In this document: in pieces, positions 12,115-22,378 of the stretch | Position numbering within the stretch: position 1 is the stretch's first letter | How the letters are laid out: the number at the start of each line of letters is the position of its first letter | Source of the DNA: Linnemannia hyalina | Taxonomy: Eukaryota; Mortierellomycota; Mortierellomycetes; Mortierellales; Mortierellaceae | DNA length: 64,000 nt | Assembly (NCBI GenBank): GCA_019671135.1 | Contig: JAHRHY010000001.1 | Coordinates: 2,852,001 to 2,916,000, forward strand | Direction: 5' to 3' | The notes under the pieces: model-generated | Seen by the model: only the letters and a program-made list of their open reading frames with translations | What the model was told of the DNA's origin: nothing | Databases searched by the model: none | Made by a program: the position numbers and the translations under genes

Positions 12115-12479
12115 GTATCTTGTGTGTAAGAAGGATGGGGGGGGGTTTGAAGAATAAGTGTGTGAGAAAAGAAAAGAAGACAAGAAAAGAAGGCAAACGA
12201 AGCAGGGTCTAAAAGGAAAGGAAAGGAGGGTCGCCACCAAATTTAGTAAAGAGCACTGTTGGACAGGAGGGAAGGGTGAGATCGCATCGGGATGCGCTGC
12301 CGAAGACTGTACATACGCGGCGCTTCTTTTGAGACGATCGCGCAAATGGAATGGAAGGGTGTAAACAAATATTCTTGTTTATTCTTCACAAAGCACAGTT
12401 ATGTAAACTATTGAGGATTAGAAAAGGAGGACAAAGAAAAAGGGAGTAATCGAGCAAAAAAGTGGATAAGGCTCAGATT

Positions 12480-14351
12480 CTACTTGGAGGGAGCAAAGCC
12501 GACGCGGTTCTTGCCTAGGTCATAGACGCTGTAGTACTTGCGCAAGAAGACATCTCCGACAATCCAGAGATCGCCCAGGGATTCGGGGAAATCCATGCCC
12601 ATAAAGCCAGAGATACACGATCCTCCAGCATTGAGGACATAGTCAGAACCCTGGAGGGTGTACTTTGTCGATCCAAAGAAGAACGAGAACTCGGGCAGCG
12701 AGGGGACCTTCTCACACTCGATCGTGTACTGGCCCGCATAGTTCTTCTTGGCACCTATCTCCTTATTGATCATCTCGGCCATCGCGGTGGCCAGGACAAT
12801 CAAGGACGAGCCGGTGTCAATGACAGCGCCGGCGTTCATCTCAACCTCCTCGTCGCCGAGCTGGATCTTGGACAGGTCGATCTCCCAGTATCCCTTGCGA
12901 CGGACGTTGTGCCACTGCAGGTCACCTGTGAAATGGTTCGAGTCGACACCTCCAAGGGTCATCTGGCCGCCGGTGGAACCCTCAGCCTGAGCCAAGTAGA
13001 ACCCAAAGACGGCCTCATCGATCAGCTTTTGGTTGACCAGGCTGTAGAATGGAGGAACGACGCCCAGGACAGAGATGGTGTCGTAGCCCAGACCAAAGAT
13101 ACCATCAAACTTGCCAAAGGCAAACGCCAGACCAGGCTCCTTGACTGACTCGCCAAAGTCCTGGCCCTTGATGACGGCTCCACCGACCTCGACAACGTCG
13201 TTGCTGATGATACCTTCGAGCGATCCGCTGCCGTACTGGATCGCAAACTGGGTTCCATTGGGGCGGAAGGTGGTTGACTTTTCGGAATCAAATCGGCGGT
13301 GCAGGAAACAGGCGATCGAGTTGCAATGGGTCGAAGGAACCCAAAAGTTGGACGAACCCGTGTCAAAGACGACTGAGAATGTCTGAGGAGGTGTTCCGAC
13401 ATTAACCTCTCCATAGTACTATTGTCATTTTGAAGGTTGAATATGAAAGAATATTGTTAGCCTTTTGTTGTGTCTCGGGTGCCTCACCCTCTCCTCTCCT
13501 TGCAGCGCGGGTTGTTTGTTAATTTAGTTGCGCGACACTCTCTCCTTAAAGCCGTTTTTTTTTCTGCCGTTGTTTTTTTTTCTGTTAGTCGGTCCGAGCG
13601 GGAATGCATATGAACAAATATGTAAGTCAAACTGCAATTTGCAGAACAAAAGGCGCGCATTGTGGAACAATTGACCACTTCGTCATTTGGTCTCTCCCCA
13701 CTCTCCCGATCTCCCGGGTATGTCTTTGCTTTGCCAAGAACTCCCAACGCTCACAACTCAAGGTAATGGAGGTGTAAGTAGAGAGATCTCGTTCATTATT
13801 AGAGCATGAGAGCGAGTAGTGTGTCGCTTGTTCACAGGCCCAGGAGAACTAGTCGCACTATGTTGTTGTTCTTGTTATTATTGTGAGGGATTACCTGGGC
13901 ATTCATATAGTTGGAGAGAGGGACACCGTAGGTGGGCTTTCCATTCGCATCGAGACCAATGATCTGGTTGGCCTCGTCGGTTTTCATCTTGCGGTGGACG
14001 GATCCAAAGTACTTTTGGGCCATGTAGGAGCCAGTCTCGGAGTAGGCCAGCATCTGCTCTGCTGGAGTGATGTCTGCCTTCTTAAGGTTGACTCTAGCAG
14101 TTGCATGGATATGTATGTATGGAGGTTGAGAGGATGAACAGGATTTCAAGGATTACTTTTTTGTGGGTGTTGATGAGATTACAATGTCTGATTGTGATTT
14201 GGGCAAGTGGTGGTTAAGTAGAGTCGTTGCTGTCTCTGTGAGCGTTGGTTGCTGCAGTGAAGAAGAGTGGTAGGTTGCCTTACCGCATCAACTCTGCCTG
14301 AGAGGCAGCGGTCAAGGACAAAAGTCCTGCGAGGACGTAAGTGATCTTCAT
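12480..14351 (-). CDS. Secreted pepsin-like aspartic protease (peptidase family A1)
   Basis: Three exons (14284-14351, 13895-14093, 12480-13418) give 401 residues. A signal peptide (MKITYVLAGLLSLTAASQA) leads into a propeptide (to about residue 85) and a two-lobed pepsin fold. Both catalytic motifs are intact: VFDTGSSNFWVPS with Asp108 and AVIDTGSSLIVL with Asp290. The flap YGSGS is present, as are the family blocks FDGIFGLGY, MTLGGVD, GFMGMDF and FLRKYYSVYDL. It is expected to be secreted or vacuolar and to cut proteins at acid pH, as rhizopuspepsin and proteinase A do. The first exon is 68 nt long, the same as in the downstream paralogue, and ends at the same codon position after AELMR. Confidence 0.93.
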
Positions 14352-14851
14352 AGTATTGTGTGAATAGGAGGTTGTGTCAAGGATGATAAAGTGTGGAGAA
14401 GGATAAAGAGTAAGAAACAACAGAATGAACGTGCAACCGTGTTCTTTTATTTCGATACGCGCGTGGCTTGGCTCCCTCTCGCACTTCGCCCAAAGGCAAT
14501 TCATACGTAGGTGAGTAGCTCATTGTCCCTCAAACTGCTGTGGATGCAGTATGAGACTGTTATCCTCGTCCTCCTCCTCACATTCACAACGTGCTTTGTC
14601 CCTCCCGCCTATCCCTGTGCTTCTTCGCCGGCGTTGTCTGAGAGACGCTGACTACAAGTTTTTGTACGAGTGGCTGCTGCCTTTTTCAGAATGGCGCGTC
14701 TGATCATACGCATATAAATATTCTTAAGGGTACTTACCCTTGGTTTCTCGCGCTCTTTATTAACTGGCCGTTTGCTGCGTTCTTGTTTTTGACATCACGA
14801 AGCAGCCAATCGACCCGGAAAACAGGAAGACAAACAGAACACACAAACAGC
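14352..14851. promoter_or_regulatory. Shared promoter region between aspartic protease and Med11
   Basis: A 500-nt spacer between two divergent genes must hold both promoters. No single TATA element or binding site stands out clearly enough to name. Confidence 0.35.
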
Positions 14852-15752
14852 ATGGAGAACCTCGAACCAACTGACACGGACATGGCCAGTCCACCAAGCA
14901 ACTTCCACTCATCAGTCCCAACAGTAACATCCACATCAGCACCGGCATCACAAGTTCCAGAATCACAACAACACCAACAACTGACCAAGGCACCACGGAG
15001 AAAGAAAACTGTTAACGACGGATACATCTACCACCCTTACGAGGATTACTCGCAGACGGATAGGAGTTCTCAGGGGGGAAGCAATGATGGTGATAGCGCC
15101 ATGAATGATAATCAGGCGAGCGCTACCAGGATCCTCGAGCTACGTGGTCTTGAGCGGGTATGACACTTTTTTTTTTTTTTTTTCTTTTTGTCCGCACTGG
15201 CGTAGCGTGGAAGAAAATAATAGGGAATATGGCACGTGTACGAGTTGATTGCTAACTTTGCATTACCCTCGCCTCTAATAGAGAATCATCCAGCTGCTGG
15301 AGACGGCTGGTCAAGCGATCCAAATCATGAGCGGCGAAGACGATCCCGAGAACGCGGGCCAGATCCTTATGGATGCCAGCGTCGACAGCACCAAAGGCCC
15401 AGACATGATCAACACCTACGCTGAAGAAAAATCCAAACAGTTTGAAGTCCTCACGGCCGGGTACGCGACCTTGGTCAACGAGATCCAGTCGGGACTGAGG
15501 CGACAGTTTCATTACTTGACCAAGGCCGGGATTGCATCGTCTCATGTACCGTTCAAGAATGTAGTGTATGGCGAGGAGAAGGAGTTAGAGACTTGGTTAA
15601 ATGCGGTTGATGTGTTGAAGGAGAGTACGGATGGGTTGATTGAGAAGGTTGAGCGCGAGTACTTGGGTGCGAACAGGGAGAGTGGGAACAAGGATGAGGC
15701 ATTGCAGGACAGCAATGCGCTAACTGCAGCAGCTGTGTCTGCAGATTCTTAA
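14852..15752 (+). CDS. MED11: Mediator complex subunit 11 (Med11)
   Basis: Two exons, 14852-15157 and 15282-15752, give 258 residues across a 124-nt GT-AG intron. The conserved core begins at about residue 97 and runs LELRGLERIIQLLETAGQAI, followed by a segment with EKSKQFEVLTAGYATLVNEI and LRRQFHYLTKAGI. This helical pattern and the QTAGQA-type motif are typical of Med11 in the Mediator head, where it pairs with Med22 and helps stabilise the RNA polymerase II initiation complex. The first 95 residues (Ser/Thr/Gln-rich, with a basic RRKK patch) and the last 60 are extra compared with the small yeast protein (115 residues). Nuclear. Confidence 0.8.
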
Positions 15753-15918
15753 AATAAAACAAGTCCCGATGCGCATAAACAAACAAAGATAACATCGACG
15801 CATAACCACAAAACGGATGACGAGTTTATTTGGATGAGATGGTGCTTGAATGGCGAAGTATGGAGGGCTGGGTTCTTTTTTGCCTTGGCAGTGGAAAATA
15901 CTCGAGGAAACAACATAA

Positions 15919-17009
15919 TCAAATACTGCTCTTCTCGAGGCGGCTGGCGAGGTCGGCCAATTCGTCGACATCTTTTGCGTTCATGGTGTCGTTGTTCTTC
16001 TTGGCCACATCATCATCATCTACAAAGAGTTTATGTAATTAATTAGGGGGAGAGAAAAGAGAGTCAAATTGATTAGCAAGAAAAGTCTCGTAGCGAAGAA
16101 ATAAGGAGTCAAGAAGAAAAGACAGGTGTTACCTTCGTGGAGAGGAGCGTTGGAATTGAAGGGATGGACACGCATGTAAGCGCTAACGTTCTTCTGGTAG
16201 ATCAGCTTCTCGAGGTACCTTCTGACCTTGAGCAACTCACAGTCGGTCCCAGCCCTGGCCAGATCTTCGTCAAAGTCCAGGAGCTGGACTCCGTTGTGGG
16301 GTTGTAATTGGACCTTGTCAAACGAGTCATCAATTAGGACAGTGTTGGTCTGGTCGAAAACTTCGGGCTGATCCTCCATGGCTTTCTTACTATTGACAAC
16401 AGTCGCCGCAGCGGTAGAAGTTCCTTTTGCTGCGGCGCCGGTCTTCTCAGCCTTGATGGCGTCCCAAATGAACTCCAAATCCTTGATGGTCAAAACCTTC
16501 TTGTTGTAATCATGTTCGGACAGTCGGAAATGATTGCGGGTCCAGACACGTTCGAGTTTCGAAATACGGTTTCCAAAACCACAGCTCAACATTGCATCGA
16601 CACTGTGGGGCTGGGCACTGGACCAGACCATGACCTTGCAGTGCTCAAAGATGAAATCTAGAAAGGCTTGCAGGTAAGGGCGAGGGGTGACATTGCGCTT
16701 GTTGTTCTTTGCACGGTAGAACAAAGTGCCGTTAAGGTCCAGGACGACGAGGAGGGTGCGGGGCTTGGTCACGGTGATAGGGTCCTGGAGGGCGATTGGG
16801 GTATAGGTGGGGGTGATGGAGCGGATTGGGGTCGAGGGGTAGAAGGTCTTTGTTGAGGCGTTGTAGTAGACAGGGTTCTGGGTTGTTCTGTAGGTGGTTG
16901 TGGGAGTGGTGTAAGTGGCCTTTTGCTGAGGTCCACGGTAGGTGGTCCATGCGTCGTTGGCAGCATAGGCAGGATTTGTGGTGAATGATCGAGTTGGTGA
17001 TTGCGACAT
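15919..17009 (-). CDS. FCP1/NIF-homology (HAD-fold) protein with DLNGT active-site variant
   Basis: Two exons, 16133-17009 and 15919-16019, give 325 residues. From residue about 84 the protein has an FCP1-homology domain: LLVVLDLNGTLFYR, then PRPYLQAFLDFIFEHCKVMVWSSAQPHSVD (two adjoining blocks), a VLTIKDLEFIWD segment and the acidic-loop motif VLIDDSFDKVQL. In CTD phosphatases the nucleophile motif is DxDGT. Here the first Asp is kept (Asp91) but the second, the general acid, is Asn93. The variant is, as far as I recall, shared by a group of fungal and plant FCP1-domain proteins of unknown activity. The first 80 residues are Thr/Tyr/Pro-rich and probably disordered. The C-terminal exon is short and acidic (DDDDVAKKNND). 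The function is unknown: weak phosphatase or binding protein. Confidence 0.82.
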
Positions 17010-17959
17010 TTTTTTGTGTTTGGTTGCAGCAGGGAGGAAGCGATGAAGAGGAATGGAAAAGCGCATGTAGAGAGGAGAAGTGGGGGAAAGGAAAAAAAAA
17101 AGATCCACGAGAGGCTGAGTCAAGGGCAGCAAGAGTTGACAAAAAGAGCCAAACCAATAGGGCAAGCACAGGAAGAAACATGTCCCCAGGAAGAAAAATG
17201 TCCTCAGGAAGAAACATCTTAAGGTTGGTGGCGCAACCTTCACTAAAGCGTCGTTGTATCTTTAAAAGAAATGGATGAATCGAGACCAACGAACAAAGAC
17301 CATTCCTCGCTCGTGCTCATGGTGGACCGGTGCCTGCGTGCAAGGGTTGCTGTTGATGATGATGATCCCCTCACGAAAGAGAAAAGCTGTTGTAGGGATG
17401 ATAGGACACTCAGGAGACATTTTTGCACCTGTTGACCTGCATCTAAGTAAAATATCAGCACATGCACACACTGCCCCTATTTTCATGAAATGCTACTACT
17501 CTCATGTGTCACTTTTTCGTCTGCACCTGTCTGCCTGTTTGCATCTGTGCCTGACTATCTGACCGGTCCCTCCCCCCTTCGACAAGCCTGACCACTCCCT
17601 AACCCCCCTCTCTCCAACAAAAGGTCACCATTGTAGGACAGTGTGATCGCAATGACACCATTAACCCCGTCGTACCTTTTGCACTTTTGCGGGTATGTTT
17701 TCGTAATAAACATAAATACCCCCGCGTCCTCTTCTTTCTTGTTCTGCAATCGTTTTTTTCTCTCCCCTTCGCTTCAGCCCATCCTTATTCAATTCACACT
17801 TCCTTCTCAACAAACTATCCCTAGTTCCAGCAATAACACTTTTCCCCGGGACTATTCACGAATTTAACGACCAAACGCAAACAACAAGCATTCTTAACAA
17901 CATACTACAACACCTCCCACCCATCAACACCAACACCAACCAACCCCACCCACACTACC
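17010..17959. other. Divergent intergenic region; no gene seen
   Basis: About 950 nt between two genes read away from each other. The half next to the FCP1-like gene is purine-rich; the half next to 17960 is C/A-rich with ACAACA and CACCC runs that look like a leader. No ATG-initiated frame here is supportable. Confidence 0.4.
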
Positions 17960-18778
17960 ATGAAAGACCTCACAGCCGCAGAACTAGAACTCGAAGCCCT
18001 TCTCGAATCCCGTCTCGAGATCCTCTCCACCCGCCTCCAAGCTTTCACCCAAGCCACCCAAGCCCTCTTTGCAGAAACCCAAGAGCTCCACAAGAATGTC
18101 CAAGCAAAAGCCAGACGCATGTACGTCATCGAGGACAACATCCTCCGTCTCCAGGGGAAACCCGGTCTGCCACATTTGTTCACCGAGAGTGGGCTTCAGA
18201 GACGCCCTACTGCGGGAGGGATTGGGAATAATGAGATTGAGGATATCAAGATGGGCGTCAAGACGTTGAGGAGGAAGTTCCAGGCTGCTGGCGCGGTCGT
18301 GTCGACGGTTGGGTGGTGGAGACATTTGAAGGAGAAGGAGAATAAGGCTGCTGGTGTGGGCAAAGTTCCCGCCGTTCCCGTCGTTCCTATCACTGCTGCT
18401 TCTGCTGCTGCTAAACTGTCGATCGATACATCCTCGGCTGCCATTCAAGACTCTCAGGCGCCATCCCCACCCGCCTCCATATCCCCAGTCGCCGCCGTCC
18501 CTGCTGTCCCTGCAAGACAAGCCGTCGTCTCACCCAAGGCTGTTCTCTCTCCTACCTCGCCATCAACTAAGAAGCGAAACACCATGGCCCTTCAAGATAT
18601 CTTCACCGCCTCGCCGACCACAAAACCGTTGCATCAACACTACGCGCTCTCGCCAAGCACTGAACGTGCTAACCCAGCTCTCGGACTCTACTCGCCTCCG
18701 CTGTCTCCAAAGACTGCACAAGGACCTAGTGCAACGTCCGGGAACTCTTTGATGCGTGCCCTTAGCCTTCGTTCTTAG
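17960..18778 (+). CDS. Unrecognised protein with N-terminal coiled coil and disordered Ser/Pro tail
   Basis: A single-exon frame of 272 residues that I do not recognise. Residues about 5-65 form a strong amphipathic coil (ELELEALLESRLEILSTRLQ, then ETQELHKNVQAKARRM). A short conserved-looking block GKPGLPHLF follows, then a second helix (IKMGVKTLRRKFQAAG) and WWRHLKEKE. From about residue 135 onward the chain is Ala/Pro/Ser-rich with several SP motifs (SPKAVLSPTSPSTKKR, LYSPPLSPK) that could be proline-directed kinase sites. There is no signal peptide or membrane segment. The frame is long relative to its surroundings and the ATG has a C/A-rich fungal leader. It could be a small adaptor, but nothing fixes a role. 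Confidence 0.65.
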   Translation: MKDLTAAELELEALLESRLEILSTRLQAFTQATQALFAETQELHKNVQAKARRMYVIEDNILRLQGKPGLPHLFTESGLQRRPTAGGIGNNEIEDIKMGVKTLRRKFQAAGAVVSTVGWWRHLKEKENKAAGVGKVPAVPVVPITAASAAAKLSIDTSSAAIQDSQAPSPPASISPVAAVPAVPARQAVVSPKAVLSPTSPSTKKRNTMALQDIFTASPTTKPLHQHYALSPSTERANPALGLYSPPLSPKTAQGPSATSGNSLMRALSLRS

Positions 18779-18960
18779 ATCTTTCACTTTCTCCTAGGAA
18801 GAATACACACGTACCTCTGTGTTACAGATATTTTCCAATAAAGAAACCTTCCATACAATTCTGGTATTGACAATGACATTTTATTTTATTAGTATTCGTA
18901 CAAGTAAAAGTCCAAATGATAGTGTACAATCCAAGGGCGACAAGAGATCGTAAACAGATT

Positions 18961-20401
18961 CTAGTCGCTCTTCTTGGGGATAACAAAGAGCTCATTGAAC
19001 AGCACCAATTCAGTCTTCATGGCCATGTACTCCAGCTTCATGATGCGCAACCTCTCGCGAGGGTCACCCAGGTATTGAGCCGTATCCATTCGCTCGAGAT
19101 CGGGACCAAACGAATATTCTCGTGTCTGGAGCGGCGAAGGATAGCTGGAGCTGTTTCTGGTGCTGTATGCTATGTACTCGAACAGGAAACCGTCGTGTGG
19201 ATCGTTCAGTAAAGCGTACACAGGGCTCTTGGGATCCTCTGCAAGGACTCTCAGCTGGTTGTGGGTGCTGGGACGCTGGGGGCCGCGACTAGGCCGTCTA
19301 GCTGCATCGATTTCGGCCTGGTCCACCTCTGAGTAGTCTCCAGAGGCCTCGCGTTTTTTTTGAAACTCTTCACAAGCCTCACTCATCTGGAGCAGCCATT
19401 TCAGCCGTGAGTGTCGAAGGCTCAGGAACATTGATACGAAACATACCCGCTTAACGAATAGCAGCTGGCGTTCTCTGTCTTGCTGGATGCGTCGGATGAC
19501 CCATTGGCACCGAAGACCTGCGATAAAGTGGATCCCAGAGAGGAAGAGAGTTGGCGCGAGTTGGAAGAAGAGTGAGCCCCAAGTGTTACCGCGAGAAGAG
19601 TTGATCTGGGTGGGCGGAAGTGCAGCAGAAGAGTTGATGCCAAGAAGCTGGGCGATCCAGGAACCGAATCTGTAGAGGCGGGGGAGGTGCTTGATCATGA
19701 AGCGTGCTGCTGGTTCTGTCGAAAGAACATATCGAAGGGCAATGACGGTGCTCAGACTATTGTATTGTCGTAAATATGTTTCGTGTGGAAGGAGGGAAAG
19801 GTGAGCAGCTTAAAAAAGAAACATTTCTGGTTTTGGTGGCGGTGAACAAGAGAAATGGATGATGACACACTTACAGGTAGGTGCAGACTTGGTTAGTTCG
19901 CAGATCGACGTATCGGTCGTCTGTATATATCATCTCCTTGGCAACACTCTTGATCATGTTGCCTCTCTCACTCTTGAACAACGAGTACGACTCCATCCAA
20001 TGCTTCAACTCCTCTAATAAGACAATCTCCACGTCAGTTTATAAAAGCACATACAAGAACAAGCGACAGAGCCCCACACAAACAACCGAGAAAGAACAAA
20101 AGAGAAAGGAGAGGGCGAAGTCCTTACCGACAGAGATGGTGCGCAGTTCGGATTTCGGGGGTCTGCCGGGGTACTCCAGGAGTTGGTCGATGTTTATGAT
20201 GTTGGCGTCGAGTAGTTTAATCAAAGATGAGAGGGTTTCCCGATCGTGAAGAGCGAAGCTGCGTATATGTGTCTTGTAGCCTAGGTGGTGTGACAGGTAG
20301 CGACGTTGGCACTTTGCTGTCTTGCGCCAGCAGAGGTTGGAGAGGTAGACATGGGCAGCGGCGGTGAGCCCCAGTCCGATGGGGAATGAGGCCTGGTTCA
20401 T
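18961..20401 (-). CDS. Unrecognised probable membrane protein
   Basis: Exons 20128-20401, 19875-20013, 19447-19756 and 18961-19446 keep frame and give 402 residues if the last two are read as one continuous exon. A GTATGT donor at 19446 and an AG at 19387 would allow a 60-nt in-frame intron instead, shortening the protein by 20 residues. The N-terminus (MNQASFPIGLGLTAAAHVYL) and a stretch near residues 185-205 (SLFFQLAPTLFLSGIHFIAG) are hydrophobic and may span a membrane. The C-terminal half is hydrophilic with KLEYMAMKTELVLFNELF at the end. I do not recognise the family. It converges with the 17960 gene, 182 nt between stops. Confidence 0.6.
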
Positions 20402-20720
20402 CAGTTGAGGTGAATGTATGATTGTGTGTGTGTGTGCGTGTGGGTGAAGGAGTGTGTCGATGGAGGGAGGGAGGGATGCGAGTGGGTGGTTGTGTGATGC
20501 GGAGAGGGAGAATGAAAGAAAGGAGAGAGGAGCGATGAGTAAAGTGGGAAGGAAGTGAAAGTAGGGAGAATAGGGAGAGTGGGAAAGTGAGTACAAAGTA
20601 AGAGTGCAGCATTCTTGAAATAAATAGAGCCGCATCATGTAACAAAGGCAGGCGGAATAATATATTACAGAGGCGACATTCTCGGTGTTGACAGGTCGTC
20701 TCTGACAACCGCCGTATTCA

Positions 20721-21770
20721 TCACAGGAACCTGCTCTCCAGTAGCAGCCACGACTCAACCTGGTCCTCAAATGCAAGCAACTCTTCTAGGTCCTGGACTA
20801 TATCCAGCTTCGCCAACTCCACTGCAATACCAACCTTGCCAATGCGACGCATTTTGTAGACCTTGAAAATCGACGATACAACCTGGAAGAAAACAACGTC
20901 CAGATCTTCCATGTCTTCGTATGTCGCGACCAAATGATCCATTGCCCGCTTCGACCAGATCGCAAGTCAACAGAGATCCCCCTGGTCTTTGCCAAACTCC
21001 TTTGTGAGGGACCCCTCGCCAGACCTAATATATGTCTTGTCCTTGTACTTGAGAATAAGGTCCGGATGCTTTGGAGACGCACCAAGGTCTTTGCAAAGTC
21101 GAACAAATAGCTATCCCGTTGTTGGTGTTATTACAGTGCTACAGGAAAAGAAGAGCGGTTACTGCTTGTGCAAAATGACCATCTTTCCTATCCTGTTCTT
21201 TGAGAACTTGATTGCCCATCTTACTATGCAATCCTTGCTTTGTCCAGTTTGGGCATAATGCACGCGAACATTGGAAGGACGTAGCTTGATGTCTGATCCG
21301 CTCCCAATGCATGACGGGTTGTAGTGGTGTCGAGATAGTCGAGTCCATGCATGAACAGTTTTCTCAGCGGTGTAACACGGGCCTCTTTCACTGCTTCGTG
21401 GAAGGCATTGTGGGCTTCCTCTGTCATTCCCGTTTTTCGCAGCATCTTTTTGCACATATATTGTTAAGTCAAGTGGGTTGAAGTGTCCTTTGTTGCTTGA
21501 AAAGAATGTCGAAAGAGCAGGCAAGAAAGGGTCAGTCCTTCCACTTCCTGACACCCAACACTTTCGTCGATTTGCTCTTCCTAGGACTATCGACAATGTC
21601 TGGTAGAGTAGAAAACAAACGTTAGGACCAATTGATCAAAAAGACACACAGGCATTCCAACCAAGCTTACCCGACTCTGAGGATCGTTGCAGGATAGTAC
21701 GTCTTTAAAGAATAGTATGAACCCCATGAACTTTGACTTTCAGGAGCACTGTAACTTCGTGTTATTGTTG
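20721..21770 (-). pseudogene. Degenerate remnant of an unrecognised multi-exon gene
   Basis: Stretches of protein-like sequence lie on the minus strand in changing frames. They include KTGMTEEAHNAFHEAVKEAR with HGLDYLDTTTTRHALGADQT (21224-21457), CKDLGASPKHPDLILKYKDK and GKDQGDLC, then TGA at 20967-20969, then AMDHLVATYEDMEDLDVVFF continuing to a stop at 20721. The last two parts read as one protein except for that TGA. Possible splice sites exist (GTAAGC near 21670 joined to an AG near 21602), but no set of introns I tried restores one frame. I infer a decayed copy of a larger, perhaps multicopy, fungal gene. A real gene with an unusual splice pattern is not excluded. Confidence 0.4.
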
Positions 21771-22378
21771 CGCACTCCAATGGACAAATTGCCTGCTTGC
21801 TGTGCCTCAACATGTATTTGCCGATGTGACTGCGGCCAATCGCGTTTCTTCAAGCCCACAGTTTTTTTTTTCTTTTCCCACCTTCCTTCCTTCCTTTCTT
21901 CCTCTCTCACACTCAAACTCAAACCAAGTGATTGCAAATCAGCTCGAGTCGGACCCCTCTCCCTGTCCTCATCTGGAGAAACGTCTCAACAAACAAGGGC
22001 CCCGGCACCATCATCCACCTCAGTCCTCCTTCCTTGTTTCCATCTGCATCTGCACTGGGTCTCACTTGTGGTTTCAGCATACAAGCAAGGTGAGCTGATG
22101 GAGAAAATAATAAAAGCACACACCATGCAGCAGCCCATGGGTCATAGGTCTTCTTTCCTCCTATTTCTTACCAATTCTATAAAGAAAAACATGTCATGAG
22201 GTTCAAAGAAAAGCAATGTTATCTAACGCAGTTGTTATTATTTTCTTTTGAACACCCCTAGAACAAAAGAAAAAGAGGAGCAACAATCTACCCCCTCGTT
22301 GCCTACCCTCACCTGTCCATATCTCACTTAAACGAACCACTCCTTCTCCAGATACAACAAGGAACACAACTGTGAGCC
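21771..22378. other. Upstream region of the phosphatase-kinase-ligase gene
   Basis: Mixed-composition DNA with pyrimidine-rich patches (21865-21905). No gene was identified. The last 130 nt before the ATG at 22379 are A/C-rich like other leaders in this window. Confidence 0.35.

Noticed and set aside
13022..13414. 130-codon minus-strand frame inside the active aspartic protease
   Set aside because: It is out of frame with the protease exon, which contains both catalytic motifs in its own continuous frame.
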